64,000 nucleotides of DNA, taken from the NCBI RefSeq assembly GCF_002849225.1, contig NZ_PKMC01000003.1:124001-188000 (forward strand), read 5' to 3'. This document shows positions 16,271-24,025 of the stretch, piece after piece (positions within the stretch are counted from its first letter, which is position 1; each line of letters opens with the position of its first letter). The notes under the pieces were generated by a model. That model was given only the letters and a program-made list of their open reading frames with translations. It was not told the origin of the DNA and did no database searches. The DNA is from Actinomyces sp. UMB0138. Lineage in GTDB: Bacteria; Bacillota; Negativicutes; Veillonellales; Veillonellaceae. The translations under genes were made by a program, and so were the position numbers.

Positions 16271-17293
16271 CTACTCGGCAAACAAGATCGTGCGGGTCTT
16301 CTCAGCGCCCTCGCGGACAAGCTCGACCATCCGCTCGCCCTGGCCGATATCGGTCAGCTTCGCCACCAGCGACGGGAAGTTCTCGTCTGGCCCGATCTCG
16401 GTGGCTCGCTGCGCAGCCACGCCAGCTAGCCCCGGCTGGCCTGTGGCGTGAGCGAGCACGGCAACAGTGGCGGTGAGCTGCGAGCGCATGCCTGGCCAGC
16501 TGGTCGGGACAGCGCGCATAACCTTCTCTATGAACGCAAGGCCCGCCTGCGGGTCATCGAGCAGTGCGGCAAGCAGCGTGTCCCGCAAGCGCGGCGTGGT
16601 GAAGCATTTCAGCGCAGACCGAACAGCGCGAGCGCTCGGCTGGGTGATCCCTGCCGCCGCCTGCTCATACTCACGCTGCAGCACGTCTGCGAACATGGGC
16701 GGGATATACGCCAGCGCGTCTTCGATGATGTCGGCGTGCTCGGCAGCGTCGATGCCGTGGTCAGTGCTGTTCAACCGTGCCTCGATGTCGTCTTTGCTCG
16801 GCTCCGGCAGCTCGCCGGTGTGCTCTAGCATCTGCTGCAGCGCCGCTGATGCGGCGACCTCGCCGACAACACCGTGGCGCGGCTCGTCGATGAGCGGATG
16901 CTGGTACACAGACCACCAAGCAGCCCCAGTGACGATCTCGGGCACCTGCACCACCCCGAGCAGCGGCGGTAGCGGCGAGGCCCCGCTGGTGAGGTACGTG
17001 GCCGTCTCGTCGAAGACCGGCTGCGCAATGTCATCGCTGATCATGTACGCGATAACAGCGTCGAGTTCGAGGTGGTGGACCCACGCTGCGAACCGCTCGC
17101 GGCTCTCGGTGAGCTTCTCCACTGCTTCGTCCAGGTCGAACCGTGCGACCGGGCCGAGGCGGACGGTGTCGACGCCCTCGTCGTCGACGAAGAACGCGAG
17201 GATCAGCGAGTTGTTCGGGTAGAACCCGAGGATGCCGGGGAGGTTCGCGAGGATCTCGCCGTGGGATGCAAGCGTGTGAGAATGGGTGGACAT
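16271..17293 (-). CDS. DUF4192 domain protein
   Basis: A 340-residue protein with the DUF4192 opening ILANLPGILGFYPNNSLILAFF, VARFDLDEAVEKL and the predicted alpha/beta layout of the family, common in actinobacterial chromosomes and plasmids and of unknown function. The ATG at 17293 has GGAG 9 bases upstream; the longer frame runs through a hairpin and is rejected. The 5' leader holds a 10-bp hairpin (17311-17345). Upstream of ssb and the 47-residue gene on the same strand, it probably belongs to the element's transfer or maintenance set. Confidence 0.82.
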   Translation of the reverse strand: MSTHSHTLASHGEILANLPGILGFYPNNSLILAFFVDDEGVDTVRLGPVARFDLDEAVEKLTESRERFAAWVHHLELDAVIAYMISDDIAQPVFDETATYLTSGASPLPPLLGVVQVPEIVTGAAWWSVYQHPLIDEPRHGVVGEVAASAALQQMLEHTGELPEPSKDDIEARLNSTDHGIDAAEHADIIEDALAYIPPMFADVLQREYEQAAAGITQPSARAVRSALKCFTTPRLRDTLLAALLDDPQAGLAFIEKVMRAVPTSWPGMRSQLTATVAVLAHATGQPGLAGVAAQRATEIGPDENFPSLVAKLTDIGQGERMVELVREGAEKTRTILFAE

Positions 17294-17310
17294 GGCAGTG
17301 CTCCTTTGCA

Positions 17311-17345
17311 CGAATACGGGGTGTATGTGGTCAATCCCGTATTCG
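17311..17345 (-). promoter_or_regulatory. Leader hairpin upstream of the DUF4192 gene
   Basis: CGAATACGGG (17311-17320) pairs perfectly with CCCGTATTCG (17336-17345). The minus strand between them contains GGGATTGACCA; the same GGATTGACCA word forms the hairpin at 16128-16144 before the 47-residue gene, so the two genes may share a regulator. Confidence 0.6.
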
Positions 17346-17401
17346 GCCCGGCTCTGCCGGTCGCAGGCGTATCCCAGCAGTGCAGCACTCATGTGTGCCG
17401 A

Positions 17402-17454
17402 GCGTCGCTAGCGCAGCCTGATGCCTTCTCGCCGGGTGCGAGCGCTAGCGACGC
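17402..17454. repeat. 13-bp perfect inverted repeat
   Basis: GCGTCGCTAGCGC (17402-17414) and its reverse complement (17442-17454), each followed by AGCCTG. It lies just past the resolvase stop codon. No T-run follows, so it is not an obvious terminator; it may be a recombination or binding site. Confidence 0.75.
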
Positions 17455-17463
17455 AGCCTGTGC

Positions 17464-17955
17464 TTAAGCGTCGGCTTCGATGCGCTTGAGAGCGCGATAG
17501 ATCGTCGGCCGCGAGACGTTAAAGGTGCGCGCTACAGCGCTGACGGACTTGCCGCCGTCGATAAGCTCCTTGGCCATCTGCGCCTGCTCAGCGCTGAGCT
17601 TCGGCTTGGGGCCGGCGACCCTGCCCTGTGCGCGGGCGTGCGCCACGCCCTCACGGGTGCGCTGGACAAGCAGGTCACGCTCCCACTCGGCAAGACTTGC
17701 CATGACGTTGATAACCACCTTGTCGGTGGGCTTCGACGTGTCCAGCGCTGGCTCCAACACCTTGACGTTGATGTCACGCTCGGCGAGGTCAGCGATGGTG
17801 TTCACGGTGTCCGCGAGGCTGCGGCCGAGCCTGTCCAAGCGCGTGACAACGAGCGTGTCGTCGGGGCGCATGTACGCCAGCGCGTCATCAAGACCAGGCC
17901 GTTGCCAGTTGGTGCCGGAGATGGTGTCTGAGTAGATGTGGTCCGGGTCGCAGCC
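17464..17955 (-). pseudogene. Serine resolvase/invertase lacking its catalytic N-terminus
   Basis: The reading frame is a small serine recombinase from GCDPDHIYSDTISGTNWQRP through VVTRLDRLGRSLADTV, VMASLAEWERDLLVQRT and a C-terminal helix-turn-helix (VSAVARTFNVSRPTIYRAL). The first ~25 residues of the family, including the YARVST motif with the catalytic Ser, are missing. In their place the frame reads a Ser-rich stretch after a TAG, shared with the 5' end of a divergent gene. The protein, if made from ATG 17871, could bind DNA but not recombine it. Confidence 0.82.
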
Positions 17956-17972
17956 AGAGCCTGAACGCTCAG

Positions 17973-18509
17973 ATGACTTCGAGCCTGACTTCTAGCCTGG
18001 AACCGCTGGTAGAAGTAGCTGTATCTGAGGCAATGTCGAAAGAGCCTAAGAGCCTGCACGAGGCAGCAGAAGCCTCTAAGAAGGCTCGCAGCGCTCTGCT
18101 CCAGGAGAAGGAGTCCAACGAAAAGCTGCTGGAGGAGATACGCGCAGAACGCAAGCAGTATAACGACGATATGGAAAAGTCGAACACGAACTTTATTAAG
18201 GCCTGCATGTCTGCCTCGTGGATTGCAGCCAGTGTTCTCTTCGTTGCTATCGCACTCGTTGCTGTCGGAGCCTTGGGGAACGGGCTGCTAAGTATGCTCG
18301 GCATACCCGACGGCGTGTCTGCCTTGTGGGGTCACGTCCAGGAGGCCAACGGCATCGGCCCAACACTGGGCTGGTTGGCGTTAACACTTATCGTCATAGG
18401 GGTTCTTATAGCGCTTATGACCTGGATGTTGTCCCAGGCTGCGCCGGGTATTGCTCACTTAGTCGAGGAATACCGTCGCAATCACCCGAGGAAAGAAACG
18501 AACCACTAA
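17973..18509 (+). CDS. Coiled-coil membrane protein, function unknown
   Basis: A 178-residue protein. Residues 25-70 are Lys/Glu/Ala-rich and likely coiled coil (KARSALLQEKESNEKLLEE). Two membrane helices follow at about 77-105 and 130-157, and a basic tail ends the protein. The first ~20 codons overlap the junction with the truncated resolvase and have no good ribosome site, so ATG 18033 (after GAGG) is a possible alternative start. A clear terminator follows. The layout resembles small accessory membrane proteins of mobilizable plasmids, but no family is recognised. Confidence 0.6.
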   Translation: MTSSLTSSLEPLVEVAVSEAMSKEPKSLHEAAEASKKARSALLQEKESNEKLLEEIRAERKQYNDDMEKSNTNFIKACMSASWIAASVLFVAIALVAVGALGNGLLSMLGIPDGVSALWGHVQEANGIGPTLGWLALTLIVIGVLIALMTWMLSQAAPGIAHLVEEYRRNHPRKETNH

Positions 18510-18551
18510 CTAGAACACGTGCACCGTAAAAAGTAAAAATCCCCACAACAC

Positions 18552-18583
18552 AGCGTAGCGGTTAACCGCTACGCTTCTTTTAT
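18552..18583 (+). terminator. Terminator after the coiled-coil membrane protein gene
   Basis: A 24-bp perfect palindrome (18552-18575, AGCGTAGCGG half) followed by TCTTTTAT. Confidence 0.85.
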
Positions 18584-18678
18584 GCTCTTCCTATGCCCCA
18601 ACTTTGCAACAGCACCAATAAACTGGCGCCCCGGTTATAAGTTGGGGCGCCAAGTCGATGTGCTCGAGTCGGGGGATG

Positions 18679-20238
18679 TTAGTGGCCGGTGCCAAGCCGG
18701 CCAGACAGGCGGTTCAGCCGGTCCTGACTGGGACCGTCGAGCCCGATAATGGACACGGTTTTGCCTCTGTCCTGGAACTTCTGCGTAATCGCGTCAAAGG
18801 TCGCGACCGTGGAGGCATCCCAGATCTCCGCCTCAGTGAGATCAATAGTGATATGACGGGCAGAATCGGTGTAATCAAAGCGATAAACCAGGTCATTGCT
18901 TGATGCCCAAAACAACTGGCCATGCACCCGGTAGGTACGAGTATCAATCTCTCCATCGCCGTCGCCGTCGATCTCGGAGACCTTTTCAATGGAAGCGATA
19001 TGTGCCATCCGACGGGCGAACATGATCATCGCGGTGACCACACCCAACACCACACCAATGGCCAGGTTGCTGGTGGCTAGGGTGGCAATAATCGTCACGG
19101 CCATAACAATGGTCTCAGAGACCGGCATGAGTTTAAGGGTGCGTGGATGCACCGAGTGCCAGTCGATGGTGCCGACCGAGACCATGATCATGATTGCCAC
19201 CAGGGCAGCCATCGGGATCATGCCAACGATGTCGCCCAGTGCCAGGACCAGGACCAGCAGGAACACACCGGCTAACAGGGTGGATAGGCGGGTACGTGCC
19301 CCGGATTCGCGGACGTTGATCATGGTTTGACCGATCATCGCGCAGCCACCCATGCCGCCGAAGAAACCGGAGGCAATATTAGCCACCCCCTGTCCCCAGG
19401 ATTCACGAGTTTTATCGGAATGAGTGTCGGTGATGTCATCGACGAGCTTGGCGGTCATCAACGATTCCATGAGACCGACCACGGCCATGGCCAGGGCATA
19501 AGGCGCGATGATCTGCAGGGTCTCCAACGTCCACGGCACGTTCGGAATAAACAGGGACGGTAAGGTCTCCGGCATCTTGCCCATGTCCGAGACCGTCGGG
19601 ACAGTCAAACCGGCGGCAATGACCAAACCGGTGAGCACGATAATCGTGACCAGCGGGGCGGGGATCACACTGGTGAGCTTGGGGAAGAAAATCATGATCA
19701 CCACACCCAAGCCGACGAGTGGGTAGACTATCCAAGGCACATCAATGAGGTGTTCGAGTTGGGCGGTGAAAATCATAATGCCCAGTGCATTGACGAAACC
19801 CAGCATCACCGATCGGGGGATAAAACGCTGAAGTTTCGCCACACCGAGGGCGCCGAGCACGATTTGTAGGACACCGCCCAACAGGACGGTGGCGATGAAA
19901 TAATCCATCCCGTAACCACGCGCCACAGGAGCAATGACTAGGGCAATAGCCCCGGTGGCGCCGGTGATCATTGCCGGGCGGCCACCGGTAAAGGCGATCG
20001 CAATGGCCATGACTACCGAGGAAAACAGACCCATGGCTGGGTCAACACCGGCAAGGATGGAAAAGGCAATGGCCTCAGGGATCAGCGCCAGGGATACCGC
20101 CAGTCCGGCCAGAATCTCTATACGGATACGGGCGGGGGAAGAAAATGCGTAACGGAAGGATGCGATGATCCCGGTAGGGGCATCAGCGCCGTCTGGACTC
20201 AGGAGGGGGCGGGGGGCCGCCGTGCTAGTTTCAGTCAT
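18679..20238 (-). CDS. SulP-family anion transporter with STAS domain
   Basis: A 519-residue SLC26/SulP permease. Residues 20-400 hold the membrane domain, with the early signature LALIPEAIAFSILAGVDP, the GAIALVIAP segment and GFFGGMGGCAMIGQT. The last ~110 residues are a STAS domain (HITIDLTEAEIWDASTVATFD). It would import sulfate, bicarbonate or a similar anion; substrate not determinable. Divergent from a MerR-type regulator, with a dyad operator between them, suggesting MerR control. As a metabolic cargo gene it is unusual next to a relaxase and erm(X). Confidence 0.92.
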   Translation of the reverse strand: MTETSTAAPRPLLSPDGADAPTGIIASFRYAFSSPARIRIEILAGLAVSLALIPEAIAFSILAGVDPAMGLFSSVVMAIAIAFTGGRPAMITGATGAIALVIAPVARGYGMDYFIATVLLGGVLQIVLGALGVAKLQRFIPRSVMLGFVNALGIMIFTAQLEHLIDVPWIVYPLVGLGVVIMIFFPKLTSVIPAPLVTIIVLTGLVIAAGLTVPTVSDMGKMPETLPSLFIPNVPWTLETLQIIAPYALAMAVVGLMESLMTAKLVDDITDTHSDKTRESWGQGVANIASGFFGGMGGCAMIGQTMINVRESGARTRLSTLLAGVFLLVLVLALGDIVGMIPMAALVAIMIMVSVGTIDWHSVHPRTLKLMPVSETIVMAVTIIATLATSNLAIGVVLGVVTAMIMFARRMAHIASIEKVSEIDGDGDGEIDTRTYRVHGQLFWASSNDLVYRFDYTDSARHITIDLTEAEIWDASTVATFDAITQKFQDRGKTVSIIGLDGPSQDRLNRLSGRLGTGH

Positions 20239-20292
20239 AGATGTCCAATCTTTGAGGGGATAGGTAACTGGGCGAACGCCCGAAAGGAATCC

Positions 20293-20314
20293 AACCCTCT
20301 AGTAACTTTAGGTT
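20293..20314. promoter_or_regulatory. Candidate MerR-type operator between sulP and merR
   Basis: An imperfect dyad AACCCTCTAG / CTTTAGGTT in the divergent intergenic region, of the size and spacing used by MerR-family proteins over stretched promoters. Assignment rests on position and symmetry only. Confidence 0.4.
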
Positions 20315-20407
20315 TGGTGATGGTGGTCATGGTAGCGGGAGTTTTACTCAACCGCCAACCCAGGCACAGGAACCCGTGGGCAACATCACCGTGAAGGAGA
20401 ACAGGCA

Positions 20408-20812
20408 ATGCAAAACAGTAATTTCAAGATCGGCGAGGTCGTTGACCAGACGGGGTTGTCGATTCCCACCTTGCGTTATTATGACAACGTCGGCCTGATT
20501 ACCCCATCGGGGCGTAGCCCTGGTGGGTTCAGGCTTTATAGTGAGGCTGATGTACGTCGTGTTTTGCTGGTGCGACGGATGAAACCGCTGGGGTTTACTC
20601 TGGATCAGATGCGGGAATTCCTGGAAGCTGCGGAGATTCTTCATAGTTCAGATGGCGGGCAGGACAGTGATACCGCACAGCAGGCACGGAGTAATGCCAA
20701 GGCCACCCTTGCCGACATTCGTGAGGAGACGCGCACCCGCTACGAAAAGCTACGCAAGCAAATTGCCTACGCTGAGGAATTCCTCGATCTGGTCAACACC
20801 CTGGTACCCTAA
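20408..20812 (+). CDS. MerR-family transcriptional regulator
   Basis: A 134-residue regulator. Residues 7-75 are a typical MerR winged helix (FKIGEVVDQTGLSIPTLRYY, GLITPSGRSPGGFRLYSEAD). A long dimerisation helix follows, and the C-terminus (ending FLDLVNTLVP) has no Cys, so metal sensing is unlikely. AAGGAGAACAGGC precedes the ATG. It probably regulates the divergent SulP transporter and itself. Confidence 0.92.
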   Translation: MQNSNFKIGEVVDQTGLSIPTLRYYDNVGLITPSGRSPGGFRLYSEADVRRVLLVRRMKPLGFTLDQMREFLEAAEILHSSDGGQDSDTAQQARSNAKATLADIREETRTRYEKLRKQIAYAEEFLDLVNTLVP

Positions 20813-21105
20813 ACTGCCCCCATCCTTCGCAGGGAGAAAAAGACCATCGTATTGAATGCGCTCTGTCGAATCGCGTTCCAGATGAAGTGGACGAACGCCC
20901 GCGGCCTCTCCGGAGTGGATGGCGATAGTACAGAGGACTTCTGAAATCCGTGCAGACGACTCCTCAAAACGACACAGTCATCCAAGGTCACAAAATCGAA
21001 AATTGTCACTTAACCCCATCACTTCCAAACCGGCTTAAGTGACAAAATGCCATCGCTAAAGTCCCGATTTGAGTCCCAGGACGTGCGCCTTAAGAGAAAT
21101 AACTA
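20813..21105. other. Noncoding remnant region
   Basis: No gene supported. Contains an 11-bp inverted repeat, TTGTCACTTAA (21003-21013) and TTAAGTGACAA (21035-21045). Such paired ends can be left by insertion sequences; no transposase is present. Confidence 0.45.
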
Positions 21106-21139
21106 AAGCCCCTACCAGTGTTTCTCCTGGTAGGGGCTT
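21106..21139 (-). terminator. Terminator behind the tRNA remnant
   Basis: AAGCCCCTACCAG (21106-21118) pairs perfectly with 21127-21139. On the minus strand it lies just after the tRNA 3' fragment, as a tRNA terminator would. Confidence 0.75.
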
Positions 21140-21145
21140 GGAAGT

Positions 21146-21186
21146 TGGTAGCGGGGGCAGGATTCGAACCTACGACCTCTGGGGTA
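21146..21186 (-). pseudogene. 3' fragment of an initiator-type tRNA gene
   Basis: The minus strand carries a complete T-arm (GTAGG-TTCGAAT-CCTGC), the acceptor 3' strand CCCCGCT, discriminator A and encoded CCA. Upstream, ACCCCAGAGGTC resembles the end of the anticodon stem and variable loop of tRNA-fMet, but the anticodon loop and the whole 5' half are missing. It therefore looks like an attachment-site half or a piece of a former host chromosome carried inside the element. Confidence 0.75.
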
Positions 21187-21352
21187 ACAAGAGCCGTGTC
21201 ATACTTCCTGCGAACGCCACGGTTGAGCAGTGTCGCCCCCGATACACGAAGGCAGATCTCCCCCGAACTGCCGGCTCCCGTGGCGTTCCTTCGTAAGAGC
21301 TTTGCGCGCCGCAGCGCATGCGCGCGATTGTTGACGTGTCACACACTGCAAC

Positions 21353-22864
21353 CTAGTTCCACACGATCTGCACCGATTCAGGGTTAAAGGTCTTGGTGCC
21401 GCGCACGCCACGGCGCAGGCGCACCTGGCACAGGGTATTGATGACTCGGCGCTGCACGGCAAGCTCTGCGTTGTCGAAGGCATCCACGGGCGAGGCGTAG
21501 CCGGTTGTGTCGAGCAGCGCCGATGCGCCAGCAAGACGGGCACGGCGCGCTTCGAGTTTCTCGATCTGCGGCTCATAACGGTTTCGCGCGCGCTTGAGGT
21601 CACGGGCCTCGATAAGCTCCTCATCGTAGTCAGCCTGGACGCGGGCGAGCTTTGCGCGAAGCTCAGCGAGTTCGTCGTCGATGGCGTTGACCTCGTCGTC
21701 GTCCACAGTCGGCAGCAGGTCCGCCAGGTCGTCACGGCCAAGGCGGGCGCGGATCACGGCGAGCACAAAATCATCGACGCTATGTGTGCGCACTAATCCA
21801 CAGGCGGCGCAGCGGTAGCGGTCGGCATGTGTGCGCACGGGGTTGCCACACTCGTCGCAGACATACAGACCCGAGCCGAGATGGCGGCGAGTGTTCCGGC
21901 GCTCCTTGTTGGTCAGCCGGTCGGGATCGTCGAGCACGTTCTGCACGCGCCACCACAGATCTGGTGTGACGATCGGCTCCCACTGCCCTTTCACCGGCTC
22001 GCCGGTATCGGGGTCGCGGACGATATGCGTGACACGGCGGTATTTGTTCTTCACGCCTTTGCGCTTGGCCTTCTTATAAGTGGAGTAACCCGCATACACG
22101 GGGTTGCGCAGGATCGAGTGCAACGACGTGTAGGCCCACGGCTGCGCGTCGGGAACCGGCTTTTCTTCCTGGCCTTCAGCGCGGCGTCGAGCGTTGCGCT
22201 CTGTGACCACGGTGTACATATGGCGCGGCGTGGTCGGGATATCCGGCAAGCCCGGTTGATCGACCCCAGATAAGGCGCGCGCAATGTCGCGCATGGAGTT
22301 GCCCCTCTCGACAGCGCGGAACATACCGAGCACGGCGGCGGCTTCGGATGGAATGATCTCGCCGGTGGAGGTGTAGCCGATAGGGCGCACACCGCCGGAG
22401 TACCAGCGGCCCTGCTCGGCGCGTTGCTGTTGCGCACGAGACTGGCGCATGCTCTTTCGCTCGATCTCGCCGCGTGCCACGGCTGCTTTGATGCGCGCGT
22501 ACATTCTGCCGCCGTCGGTGGCAAGGTCAGCATCACCGTTCGCAGTGACGAGTTTCAGCCCCTGCTCCTCTGCCCTGTCGATCCACTCTTCGAGCTGCCA
22601 GGGCTGCCGTGTGAGGCGGTCGAGGTCCCAGCAAATGATCGCGTCGATCTCGCCGCGCTCAAAGGACGCCACCATCGCGTCGTAGTCGGGGCGGTCCACG
22701 TCCTTCTTCGACGCGGAGATCGACTGATCGACGTAGGTATGCACGACGTCCCAGCCGCGTTGCTCGGCAAGGGCTTCGCAGTCCTGGCGCTGCCGGTCGA
22801 TGGCGAGGCCGTCCATGGCAGCATCGAGCGAGATACGGAGGTAAATAGCAGCACGTGTTGTCAT
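21353..22864 (-). CDS. Large serine recombinase (integrase)
   Basis: A 503-residue site-specific recombinase. The resolvase domain begins AAIYLRISLDAAMDG with nucleophile Ser12. The recombinase domain (GVRPIGYTSTGEIIPSEAAA, about residues 165-280) and a zinc ribbon (CDECGNPVRTHADRYRCAAC) follow, then a coiled coil near 390-450, as in phage and ICE large serine integrases. The start codon lies 20 bp from the altered 3' end of ychF, the expected place for its attachment site. It is the probable integrase of the whole element. Confidence 0.94.
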   Translation of the reverse strand: MTTRAAIYLRISLDAAMDGLAIDRQRQDCEALAEQRGWDVVHTYVDQSISASKKDVDRPDYDAMVASFERGEIDAIICWDLDRLTRQPWQLEEWIDRAEEQGLKLVTANGDADLATDGGRMYARIKAAVARGEIERKSMRQSRAQQQRAEQGRWYSGGVRPIGYTSTGEIIPSEAAAVLGMFRAVERGNSMRDIARALSGVDQPGLPDIPTTPRHMYTVVTERNARRRAEGQEEKPVPDAQPWAYTSLHSILRNPVYAGYSTYKKAKRKGVKNKYRRVTHIVRDPDTGEPVKGQWEPIVTPDLWWRVQNVLDDPDRLTNKERRNTRRHLGSGLYVCDECGNPVRTHADRYRCAACGLVRTHSVDDFVLAVIRARLGRDDLADLLPTVDDDEVNAIDDELAELRAKLARVQADYDEELIEARDLKRARNRYEPQIEKLEARRARLAGASALLDTTGYASPVDAFDNAELAVQRRVINTLCQVRLRRGVRGTKTFNPESVQIVWN

Positions 22865-22884
22865 GCCGCTAACACTAGCGCGCC

Positions 22885-23973
22885 TCAGGTTACATTGAAA
22901 CGAAACTCCACGATGTCGCCATCCTGCATGACGTAGTCCTTGCCTTCCATGCGCACCTTGCCGTGTTCGCGCGCCTCGTGCATGGAACCGTATTCCATCA
23001 GTTCGTCGTAGCTGATAATTTCTGCCTTGATGAACCCGCGTTCAAAGTCGGTGTGAATTACGCCTGCCGCCTGCGGGGCAGTATCACCCTTGTGGATGGT
23101 CCACGCCCGCGACTCCTTCTCTCCGGCAGTAAGGAAGGTCTGCAGCCCAAGAGTGTCAAAGCCAACGCGGGCCAGCTTGTCCAGACCGGATTCCTCCTGG
23201 CCTGCTTCCTGCAGCATCTCGCGGGCCTCGTCCTCGTCAAGCTCAACCAATTCGGCCTCGAACCCAGCGTCAAGGAACACTGCTTCAGCGGGGGCCACAA
23301 TCTTGGCTAGCTCGGCCTGCTTCTCTTTATCTTCCATGCCGGCGCTGTCCATGTTGAACACGTAGATGAACGGCTTGGAAGTCATCAGCTGGAAGGACTT
23401 CAGCACGTCCGGATCTAGGTCGCGATCGCCCGACACGGAAGAGATGGTCTTGCCGTCCTCGAGGATCTTCTGTGCTTCCAACGCGGTGTCGAGCACTACC
23501 TGCTCGGTCTTCTTGCCGCGCACTTCCTTTTCCAGCCGCGGAATCATCTTTTCCAGCGTCTGCAAGTCTGCCAACACCAATTCGGTGGTGATCGTATCGA
23601 TGTCCGAGGCCGGATCGACCTTGCCGTCCACGTGCACCACGTCAGGGTCTTCAAATGCGCGGGTCACCTGGCAGATCGCATCGGCTTCGCGAATGTTCGC
23701 AAGGAACTGGTTGCCCAGCCCTTCGCCCTCGGATGCGCCACGCACAATCCCCGCAATGTCCACGAAAGATACGGTGGCGGGCACGATCTTCTGAGAATCG
23801 TACAGCTTGGCCAGCTCGTTTAGCCGCGAATCTGGTAGGGGCACAACCCCCACGTTCGGTTCAATGGTGGCGAACGGGTAGTTCGCTGCCAGTACGGTCG
23901 CGCGGGTAAGCGCGTTGAACAGAGTCGATTTGCCTACGTTGGGCAGTCCTGCGATACCAATTGTCAAAGCCAC
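22885..23973 (-). CDS. ychF: Redox-regulated ATPase YchF (3' end replaced by the element)
   Basis: A 362-residue universally conserved OBG-family P-loop ATPase that associates with ribosomes. P-loop [17 protein letters not shown], switch [21 protein letters not shown], and the C-terminal TGS domain ([21 protein letters not shown]). The protein ends EFRFNVT instead of the usual FxFNV; a displaced VDFKFNV tail sits at 7374-7397. The gene thus seems to have received its last codons from the integrated element and should remain functional. Confidence 0.97.
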   Translation of the reverse strand: MALTIGIAGLPNVGKSTLFNALTRATVLAANYPFATIEPNVGVVPLPDSRLNELAKLYDSQKIVPATVSFVDIAGIVRGASEGEGLGNQFLANIREADAICQVTRAFEDPDVVHVDGKVDPASDIDTITTELVLADLQTLEKMIPRLEKEVRGKKTEQVVLDTALEAQKILEDGKTISSVSGDRDLDPDVLKSFQLMTSKPFIYVFNMDSAGMEDKEKQAELAKIVAPAEAVFLDAGFEAELVELDEDEAREMLQEAGQEESGLDKLARVGFDTLGLQTFLTAGEKESRAWTIHKGDTAPQAAGVIHTDFERGFIKAEIISYDELMEYGSMHEAREHGKVRMEGKDYVMQDGDIVEFRFNVT

Positions 23974-24025
23974 GCATACAGTCTAGCTGCTTGGCAGTAC
24001 TAACCAAATCTGTAGGGGTGTTCTG

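Larger units (their letters stand above)
7398..22884. mobile_element. Integrated mobilizable/conjugative-type element in the 3' end of ychF
   Basis: Bounded on the left by the displaced ychF tail and on the right by the altered ychF 3' end next to the large serine recombinase gene. Contents: erm(X), MmeI-like fragment, 367-bp tandem repeats, structured RNA, excisionase-like gene, relaxase, ssb, DUF4192 protein, resolvase remnant, SulP/MerR pair, tRNA fragment and integrase. Gene density is low (long noncoding tracts at 9.2-11.2, 12.0-13.5 and 14.9-15.4 kb), unlike the tightly packed core on both sides. The exact crossover bases cannot be fixed without an empty-site genome. Confidence 0.85.

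Noticed and set aside
21069..21296. Short plus-strand frame with GSGGRIRTYDL
   Set aside because: This peptide is the familiar antisense shadow of a tRNA 3' end, which is what lies here on the minus strand.
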